Of a DNA stretch of 64,000 nt, positions 57,777 through 64,000 are shown piece by piece. Position 1 is the first letter of the stretch, and every line of letters starts with the position of its first letter. This DNA is from Sulfuricystis thermophila (GTDB lineage: Bacteria > Pseudomonadota > Gammaproteobacteria > Burkholderiales > Rhodocyclaceae): contig NZ_AP019373.1 of the NCBI RefSeq assembly GCF_004323595.1, forward strand, positions 248,001 through 312,000, written 5' to 3'. The notes beneath the pieces are model-generated. The model saw only the letters and a program-made list of their open reading frames with translations, ran no database searches and had not been told where the DNA came from. The translations under genes and the position numbers were made by a program.

Positions 57777-58799
57777 TTATAGGCGCGCCTGCAAACGCTC
57801 GAAGGCTGCCAGCGCCGCGTCGACGGTAATGTCATTCACATCGTGGCTGTCTGTTTGCAGCAGCTCATAAGGCACACCCCACGGATGCCAGCGCGCGGCA
57901 TCGGAATTGCCAAAGAAGCAGACGATCGGCTTGCCCAAGCCCGCGGCGATGTGCATCGCGCCGCCGTCGGAGCAGATGACGAAATCACAAGCGGCCAGCC
58001 CGCCCATCAGCTCGATCAAACGCTGCGTGGGGAAAGGCAGCAGCGGCAAGTTGCGCGTGCGTTCAACGATCCACGCCGCTTTTTCGTCGTCGCCCGGATG
58101 CAAGGGGTTCGTTTCGCTTCCCGGCGACCAGAACAGCATCAAGCGTGCGCCATGATGTCGGTGAAGCTCTTGCGCCAACGCGACGAAACGCTCTTTCGGC
58201 CAACGCTGCAGGACCTTGCGCGCACTGATGTGAAGGCCGATGACTGGCCCCTGACCGAGTGCGGCAAGCTGGGATTGCGCGTGCCGGCTCTCTGCGTCGG
58301 GGGCCATGACAGTGAGCGGCCCGGGTGTGCCATCGATGCCCAGGAGATGAAGCAGGCGATGGATATCCTCGACCTCATGCAAAGGGTGTGTCAATGTATA
58401 GGGAATGCCGGTATCGATATATTCCACGCCCGGCCGTCCTGCTTCCGTAAAGCCGATGATGTGGCGTGGCGCAACTGCCCGCGCCAGCCGCAGCGCGCGT
58501 GGCAAGAAATGCGCCCCGGCGATCAACGCGTAATCGAAATGCATGCGGCGCAATTGCCAAAAGAGCTTCACACGGTCCCAATACACCCCTGCGACTGTTT
58601 TGCCGGCTGGCCGATGCTTTGCTTTGGTGTAGCGATATACCGCATCCAGGTACGGATTTCCCTGCAATACGTCGGCGTTGTAGCTATTCACGAAGGCGGC
58701 GATGAAAGCATCGGGAAAGCGGCTGCGAAGGGCTGAAAACAGGGGGGTGGTGCACACCAGGTCGCCGATGTTGTCGCGGCGGATGACGAGGATTTTCAT
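57777..58799 (-). CDS. Glycosyltransferase family 9 (heptosyltransferase-like)
   Basis: A 340-residue GT9 protein with the start MKILVIRRDNIGDLVCTTPL and the nucleotide-sugar site CDFVICSDGGAMHIAAGLGKP. It probably adds heptose or a related sugar to the LPS core. ATG 58799 overlaps the stop of the preceding WaaL-like gene (ATGA). It is not clearly WaaF or WaaQ. Confidence 0.88.
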   Translation of the reverse strand: MKILVIRRDNIGDLVCTTPLFSALRSRFPDAFIAAFVNSYNADVLQGNPYLDAVYRYTKAKHRPAGKTVAGVYWDRVKLFWQLRRMHFDYALIAGAHFLPRALRLARAVAPRHIIGFTEAGRPGVEYIDTGIPYTLTHPLHEVEDIHRLLHLLGIDGTPGPLTVMAPDAESRHAQSQLAALGQGPVIGLHISARKVLQRWPKERFVALAQELHRHHGARLMLFWSPGSETNPLHPGDDEKAAWIVERTRNLPLLPFPTQRLIELMGGLAACDFVICSDGGAMHIAAGLGKPIVCFFGNSDAARWHPWGVPYELLQTDSHDVNDITVDAALAAFERLQARL

Positions 58800-60079
58800 C
58801 GTGCTGTATTCCGACGTGTTGCTTCGAAAAGCCCAAGCCAAGCCATCGATGGACCTAGGCCAAGCCAAAGTCCATTGGCTAACCCGAGAATCAGGTGGTC
58901 TATGAGAAACCCGAAAGTGATCGCTGCCACGATCTTGCCCCACTCAGAGCCTCGCCTACTCTGTTGCCATGCGAGCTTGATCAAGATGAGAACCAAAACA
59001 GAATATGCCATGAGACCCAATATGCCGGCCTCAAAGTAAATTTGCAGATAGAGATTGTGTGGATTGACCTTATCTGTTGGCAAAGAAAAGTAATCCGATT
59101 GGGCTTGAGCGATCGGCTCGTCATTTTTCTCCTGCCACCGGGCGACATAGCCTTTTTCGACCGCAATGGCGCCAAGCTTTTTCCAGCCGAATCCGTGGCC
59201 GAGCGTCGGTCGTTCATTGGCAATCTCAATTACACCGAGCCAGATCGGCGTCCTGCCGCTAAGCCCATCGCTACCGCGACCATATTCTTGAGGATCGAGC
59301 GCCTTTAAGTAGGTCTGCAATGAAAATGCCGGCGCAAATCGCTCCCGAATCTCCAGCTTGGGCAGAACAATCGTCAGCATTAGGAGCAGTCCAAGGCCAA
59401 GGAAAATTGCTAGGACGCGCCAGCGTCGCAAGAGAAACAATATTGCGAGCATTGAGATCAACGATGCCAGCAGTGGAGCACGTCCCTGTACCATGAGGAT
59501 GGTTGTGATGACCAACCCTATGGCGAGCGCGGTAAGCCATCGTTGCGAGTGTGACCATAGAGCGAGCCCAAGATAGACAGGCAGGTAAAAGCCTGCATCA
59601 AGAGCAAAACCCTTGACAAACATTCCGTCTGCACGGGCAACCTGAAGATCTTCGTAATGTATGAGTTCTCCCAAGGCCAAACCTGTGCGAACCAGAAAAG
59701 CTGCTCCAACGATGATGAATACTCTTCGTTGCCAGATTTCATCATTGAATACGACTGAAGTCAGCATGAACAAAAGAATTGCTGGCAGAAAATGCTTACG
59801 CAACTCGTTTAGGCTTTCCAAGGGCGCCACGCCCGTAAGCGCGCTGAGAGTCAGGATGACGAGCAGTGCCGATAAACCAATGACAATCGGCGATCGTAAG
59901 TCAATCTCCAAGCTACGAGCCTTAACTAGCCAAAGAACAGCCAGTAGCATGAATACAGTAGCTATGTTTTTCCATGCTGCATTGTGCGTGAATGGCAATG
60001 CCAATAAGTAAAAAAATACGCTGATACGTGCGAATTCTTCTAGTGATAACGGGCTGTAAGCTCGAAGTATTCGAATCAT
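58796..60079 (-). CDS. O-antigen ligase-like membrane protein (WaaL/Wzy family)
   Basis: A 427-residue protein with about 11 membrane segments and a large periplasmic loop containing GYVARWQEKNDEP and VNPHNLYLQIYFEAGI. The H-N-x-Y-L motif in that loop is typical of O-antigen ligases. It would join O-antigen to lipid A core, or polymerise it. Base composition is noticeably more AT-rich than in waaA and waaC. Confidence 0.82.
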   Translation of the reverse strand: MIRILRAYSPLSLEEFARISVFFYLLALPFTHNAAWKNIATVFMLLAVLWLVKARSLEIDLRSPIVIGLSALLVILTLSALTGVAPLESLNELRKHFLPAILLFMLTSVVFNDEIWQRRVFIIVGAAFLVRTGLALGELIHYEDLQVARADGMFVKGFALDAGFYLPVYLGLALWSHSQRWLTALAIGLVITTILMVQGRAPLLASLISMLAILFLLRRWRVLAIFLGLGLLLMLTIVLPKLEIRERFAPAFSLQTYLKALDPQEYGRGSDGLSGRTPIWLGVIEIANERPTLGHGFGWKKLGAIAVEKGYVARWQEKNDEPIAQAQSDYFSLPTDKVNPHNLYLQIYFEAGILGLMAYSVLVLILIKLAWQQSRRGSEWGKIVAAITFGFLIDHLILGLANGLWLGLGPSMAWLGLFEATRRNTAR

Positions 60080-60108
60080 CGGTTTACTCTATGAAGTTTT
60101 AGAGTTGT

Positions 60109-61200
60109 TCAGTAACCCACTGCTCTGTCATAGGCCGATTCCAGTTTTGCAGTGACGACTTTCGGGTGAAACAATGCGAGCCGTGACTGGGCATTGGCAA
60201 GCAGGCGGTTCCGCTCGTCGGCTTGCTCTGGCTTGAGTAGTCTCAGGGCACGCTCAAGCCCCTGCCGTAGGGAAGTCTGATCGGCAGGATCAACGATGAC
60301 GGCGCAATCTCGGTCGGTAAATTCAGATAAGCCGCCAGCCTGCGAAACGAGCGGAATCCGATGTAAAGCCATTGTTTCCTGAGCAATCAAGCCAAAAGAT
60401 TCATCAAAAGAAGGTATGGCGACGATATCCGAGCTGCGCATTCTTTCGAAAAATGTACTGGCGCTCAGCTTGCCAATGACGCCGATGTTTGGCTTAGGCA
60501 AACCATCAAGACGTTCAGCGCCATTTCCGGCAAGTACCAGACGTGCGCATCCTGATGGCAATTGAGAAAATGCTGCGATTAACTCTTTCCCGCCTTTCAG
60601 CGGATTACCGCCGCCACCGAAAAGAATGACCGGCGGTGAATTGATAGGCAATTCCGACTTATCGAGTGAGGTGAGGCGAAGCGCCTCAAGAGATAGTGGG
60701 TTGTGAACGATTGCCCAAGACTTCTTTGTGTGTGTTTTATCTGTAATGTAGTCGCATGTGCGCTGACTGACAAAAATGAGTACATCAGCCGTCGATGGGA
60801 TAACGGGTTCGGCAAAGTGGCGGTGGTAGTGAACGGCTACAGCCGGACGGTAATCGAGACCCTCGATGACGGCATCGACCAGCTCCTGACGATTGTGAAA
60901 ATGCAATAGATGGGGGCGAACTTGATGGATGAGATCGATTAGTGCAGGATAGGTGAAGGCGCCCAGCCTGAACATCTTATTGAGCAGCCGATTCTTCAGT
61001 CTGTTTTCGTAAAAAGTGAAAACATCGACGCCCTCATGCTTGAATTCATCCGGTGCATCCATTTCTCCAGGGCAGCAGGCAATCATGTGTCGATAGCGTT
61101 GCCCATGCGCTGCGAAAGCGGTTATAACTTTTTCAACAGAGCCAGCTGTGTTTCGAATATCGGCCCAAAAGTGTATATGCAGTGCGGTCGGTCTGGTCAT
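60109..61200 (-). CDS. Glycosyltransferase family 4
   Basis: A 363-residue GT-B enzyme. N-terminal acceptor half has TALHIHFWADIRNTAGSVEKV. The donor half has VILFGGGGNPLKGGKELIAAF and PSFDESFGLIAQETMALHRIP, the GT4 ExxxxxxxE motif. It probably adds a sugar to the LPS core or O-unit. ATGA overlap with the upstream broken fkbM gene, showing the operon order is old. Confidence 0.88.
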   Translation of the reverse strand: MTRPTALHIHFWADIRNTAGSVEKVITAFAAHGQRYRHMIACCPGEMDAPDEFKHEGVDVFTFYENRLKNRLLNKMFRLGAFTYPALIDLIHQVRPHLLHFHNRQELVDAVIEGLDYRPAVAVHYHRHFAEPVIPSTADVLIFVSQRTCDYITDKTHTKKSWAIVHNPLSLEALRLTSLDKSELPINSPPVILFGGGGNPLKGGKELIAAFSQLPSGCARLVLAGNGAERLDGLPKPNIGVIGKLSASTFFERMRSSDIVAIPSFDESFGLIAQETMALHRIPLVSQAGGLSEFTDRDCAVIVDPADQTSLRQGLERALRLLKPEQADERNRLLANAQSRLALFHPKVVTAKLESAYDRAVGY

Positions 61201-61871
61201 GTTAGTTTTGAATGGACAGCAATGCTGTCGGCCCCTTCTTCATATAGCCGGTAGCCATTGAGTTGTAATAACGGATACGTTTCCTGCTTCCGTATTGGCG
61301 GCAGATTCTTCGATTCGAACTTGATCAACAGCGGTGAGAGACGAGTAAAGTCGATCATTTTTATAACGTCGGCATCGAATCCCTCAGTATCAATCTGCAA
61401 CAGAAGAGCATTTGGCATTTGAAATTCCGTTACAACCTCCATCAGAGGAGAGGTCGGCATGGCACCATCTCCACGCAAATATCCTCTGGCGCAATACCTG
61501 CTTTTTTGTGATGGTCGGAAAAGAAAAAACCTATGCCTGCTGCTCAGAGGGGGGTATTTATAAACAGATTCTTGCTTGACACGATAAATCGGTGCATCAA
61601 GAAGAGGTTGATGAACAGCAATCCTTATCGGCAATACTTCTGGATAATTACGATAATTGAGCTTGAGCACCTCAAAGAATTCAAAAAAAGGGTCGTTCAC
61701 TAGCCCGGTCATGCGGAGAGTGGTGACTTTGAAGTACAGGTCGTCGAATTGAATTCCGTCATTCGCGCCAATCTAAATGAATTCGGGATGGTTAGAGCTT
61801 TCGACAAGTCTGAAATAAAGATCGAATCGTCGAAGTTCGTTATTTGATTTCCGAATGGCGCCAAGATGGAG
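61197..61871 (-). pseudogene. FkbM-family methyltransferase interrupted by a stop codon
   Basis: The 3' part (residues from ATG 61712) has the FkbM features LLLQIDTEGFDADVIKMIDF and LLIKFES. In the same frame upstream, the SAM-binding motif IGANDGIQFDDLYFKVT is encoded but is directly preceded by a TAG at 61775-61773. Before that, another 32 open codons end NHPEFI. Relatives read PEFVQIGANDG, so a CAG to TAG change is likely. No obvious start codon was found in the upstream part. FkbM proteins O-methylate sugars. Confidence 0.78.
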
Positions 61872-61882
61872 TTAATCAGTGT

Positions 61883-63028
61883 TCAAGCAGGCATTGTAGG
61901 TTGATTGTATTTAGACTGAAGACGCGACTGAAGTGCTGCGACGATCATCTTTGGTGAAAAAGAAAGACATACTCGGCTCTTGTTGTGGCAAACATAAGGG
62001 CTATCGAAGGCATGAGAGCAAGGTGCGCATTGGGCATCTGGTTTGATGATTATCGAGTTCGGCCCCAGAGGACGTTGATCATCGGCATCGGCCGGGCCCA
62101 TGATGTCGATGACTGGCACATCGAGAGCATCCGCTAGGTAGGTTACCCCTGAGTCCACGCCGATATAGGCGTCGAGAGTACTGAGCAATGCGGCTAGCTC
62201 CTCTAGCTGCCATTCTCCGGTGGTGTTAATCACACGTTCGCCTACCAACTTGTTCTGTAAATCTGCAGCGGTCTGTCGATCGCGCTCCGTGCCAATGAGA
62301 ACGAGCGTGGCATCAGTGGCAGCAAGGATTGCTGCTGCTAGCTCGAGTAGGCTTGTAGTGGGCAACGACTTCATCGGGTTTCCGGCGCTGATACCAAGGC
62401 CGATGTATTGGCCGAGTCCATCTTTACGAATTTTTGCTGCCTTTTGTTGTGCATGGATTGGCGGAGCGGGCACCTCGTTGCGCATCGATAATAATTGTGG
62501 AGTGACTTCGATCCCTAACCCTGACAAAGCATGCAACGCAGTTTCGCGGAACAAACGACCATGCAGATGCTGTATTCCATGACTCAAGAATGGCCAAGCG
62601 ATTCTTGCTATACCGATGCGACGGTCGGGAAGCAAGGAGATGCGCCTTGGAATACATGCCCAGAGCGGGACGAGATAGGTTGCTAGATTGGGGCTGAGAA
62701 CCAAAATGCTGTCAAAGCGGCGCCTCAAGAGACGATAAAACCAAATTTTTCCTCGCCAGCCTCTAAAGCCATGTGCAGGGAGAGTAACGACCTCGTCGAT
62801 CGAATCGAGATGCTGTGCCAGAGGTAAATTTACTGAATGAATCAATCCCGTTACGTGCGCATTAGGAATGTGTATGCGCAGTGCCCGGAATACTGGTGTC
62901 GAATTGATGAAATCGCCTATTTTTGCAGTTTGTACGATCAGGATGCGCTTTGGCTTTTGATGCTGCTTTATCCGACAACTAAGCCAAAGCACAGGGGAAG
63001 CAATCCAGGTCAGCATGAGCCAGAACAT
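61883..63028 (-). CDS. Glycosyltransferase family 9
   Basis: A 381-residue GT9-type enzyme: RILIVQTAKIGDFINSTPVFRAL near residue 28 and LDAYIGVDSGVTYLADALDVP near 290. An N-terminal hydrophobic stretch (MFWLMLTWIASPVLWLSC) may anchor it to the membrane. Near the C-terminus the cysteine-rich CAPCSHAFDSPYVCHNKSRVC is characteristic of some heptosyltransferase relatives. It overlaps the upstream gene by 19 bases. Confidence 0.87.
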   Translation of the reverse strand: MFWLMLTWIASPVLWLSCRIKQHQKPKRILIVQTAKIGDFINSTPVFRALRIHIPNAHVTGLIHSVNLPLAQHLDSIDEVVTLPAHGFRGWRGKIWFYRLLRRRFDSILVLSPNLATYLVPLWACIPRRISLLPDRRIGIARIAWPFLSHGIQHLHGRLFRETALHALSGLGIEVTPQLLSMRNEVPAPPIHAQQKAAKIRKDGLGQYIGLGISAGNPMKSLPTTSLLELAAAILAATDATLVLIGTERDRQTAADLQNKLVGERVINTTGEWQLEELAALLSTLDAYIGVDSGVTYLADALDVPVIDIMGPADADDQRPLGPNSIIIKPDAQCAPCSHAFDSPYVCHNKSRVCLSFSPKMIVAALQSRLQSKYNQPTMPA

Positions 63029-64000
63029 GCAGCCTCCCCAAGGTGTCTTTCTACGCCACTCACGTAATTCTCGATCGAGAATCTCTCTCGCACACGCTTT
63101 TGGCCAGCAATACCCATTTGGGTGCGCAATTCATTTTTGGTCAACAATTCAGCCAAGGCCATGGCCAAACGGTCGATATCGCCATGTGGATAAAGAAATC
63201 CGGTTTCACGATCGACGACGAGTTCTCGGGAACCGACAGCATTGGCTGCAACGACGGGTTTGCCGAGGAGCATTGCCTCAAGGATGACGCGGGGCAAGCC
63301 TTCGCGGCTCGATGCTAGTACGAAAACATCCATCGCTGCAACGAGCGAAAGGGGGTCTTCCTTGAAACCGGTGAAATGGACTCTTTCCGATATTTTCAAA
63401 TCATTCGCAAGAGCCTGTAACGCGGTGGCTTCCGGCCCTTCGCCAACGATCATCACATGTGCACGTAATCCGTACTCATCTTCGAGTTTAGCAACCGCCA
63501 GTAGCAAATCTGAAACCGATTTGCGTTTGACAAGCTGCCCAACCGTGCCGATGATCAATTGATCTTCTGAAACGCCATCGGGAAGACAAGGAGCGGGAAC
63601 TGTTTGCGCAATATCGATGCCGTTATGAACAATAGAAAGCTTTTCCACAACGATTCCTTGCACTTTAAGAGAATCCGCTACACCTTGCGAGACGCATATG
63701 ATCCGCTTGGCTAGACGATTGACGATAGAGATTTCCTCTGCATTCAGGCGTGTGTCGATGCGACAGTGCTGTACCACCGGCACATTAGCGATTTCCGCTG
63801 CCAGATAGCCTTCCAGATTCGAGGAAGGCTGATTGTTGAGATAGAGCAGATCGAAACGGCCATCGCGGATCAGTACACCGATTCGCTGGGCATTGGGCTT
63901 GATTCGCCAGCGCTTTTCGATGGTAAAGAGTATTTTTTCGCGCCAGTCGCGCCGGATGCGCAATAAGCCGCGTGCCAACTCCTTGCCAATCTTCGCCCAC
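63010..64000 (-). CDS. Glycosyltransferase family 4 (N-terminus beyond the window end)
   Basis: The visible 330 residues cover most of a GT-B enzyme: DLLYLNNQPSSNLEGYLAAE, ICVSQGVADSLK, then GTVGQLVKRKSVSDLLLAVA, and the GT4 donor motif ASSREGLPRVILEAMLLGKP. The frame is open to the last base, so the true start lies outside. Part of the LPS cluster. Confidence 0.87.
   Translation of the reverse strand, partial: WAKIGKELARGLLRIRRDWREKILFTIEKRWRIKPNAQRIGVLIRDGRFDLLYLNNQPSSNLEGYLAAEIANVPVVQHCRIDTRLNAEEISIVNRLAKRIICVSQGVADSLKVQGIVVEKLSIVHNGIDIAQTVPAPCLPDGVSEDQLIIGTVGQLVKRKSVSDLLLAVAKLEDEYGLRAHVMIVGEGPEATALQALANDLKISERVHFTGFKEDPLSLVAAMDVFVLASSREGLPRVILEAMLLGKPVVAANAVGSRELVVDRETGFLYPHGDIDRLAMALAELLTKNELRTQMGIAGQKRVRERFSIENYVSGVERHLGEAACSGSC

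Overview
The window is a GC-rich chromosomal segment of a betaproteobacterium, most likely a relative of the Rhodocyclales. I infer this from gene order and content: the pcm-like / rhodanese / tolC / waaA / waaC order, a LiuR-type leucine regulon, a class I PHA synthase, ubiC and ubiX, and a large fused FAD/Fe-S oxidoreductase with an N-terminal DUF3683 region. Genes are packed tightly, with many ATGA and TGATG overlaps. I found no rRNA, tRNA or CRISPR array, and no gene-free stretch longer than 300 bases.

Layout. 0-3.6 kb: the end of a defence locus, with the C-terminal half of JetC and a complete JetD of a Wadjet anti-plasmid system, followed by a Phd/YefM-ParE toxin-antitoxin pair. 3.7-9.5 kb: ilvA, a small YqaA-type membrane protein and the 1256-aa oxidoreductase. 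9.5-14.4 kb: a small conserved gene coupled to the stump of an Old Yellow Enzyme gene, then lysE-type exporter, yjbQ, an N-acetylglutaminylglutamine amidotransferase-like asnO, and miaB. 14.4-25.1 kb: a HIT protein, a PilZ-like protein convergent with a PAS/GGDEF/EAL protein, an APH-like/ATPase fusion, oxyR with dps, a DUF123 nuclease, a hydrolase and a degenerate HD-GYP protein. 25.2-28.5 kb: a minus-strand operon with an MBL hydrolase, phaC and a PIN protein. 28.6-40.2 kb: liuR and an eleven-gene leucine/isovalerate degradation cluster with a well-defined LiuR operator inside a promoter. 40.2-44.1 kb: ubiC, rapZ, a NusG-domain-II protein, a Gx transporter, ubiX and a Lon-N protein. 44.2-54.8 kb: two adaptor/RND pump pairs (the first pump frameshifted), pcm-like, rhodanese and tolC. 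54.8-64 kb: a Uma2 protein, a 175-bp MITE-like element, then waaA, waaC and a lipopolysaccharide core/O-antigen cluster that becomes visibly AT-richer from about 58.8 kb and contains a broken fkbM gene.

The most unusual signal cuts across this layout. A roughly 26-bp sequence recurs at least 14 times in the window, in both orientations. Its left block is AAAGTCGGCGCT, followed by six variable bases and a right block ACGGCACG. Two copies lie between genes. Twelve lie inside protein-coding genes, read in four different frames without introducing stops. This resembles in behaviour the in-gene palindromic elements of Rickettsia, but the sequence differs and I do not know a description of it.

Second-tier signals are a MITE-like element with near-identical ends and a GTAA target duplication that has replaced the end of waaA, an internal stop just before the SAM-binding motif of fkbM, a one-base frameshift in an RND pump, and a truncated Old Yellow Enzyme gene still coupled to its downstream partner.
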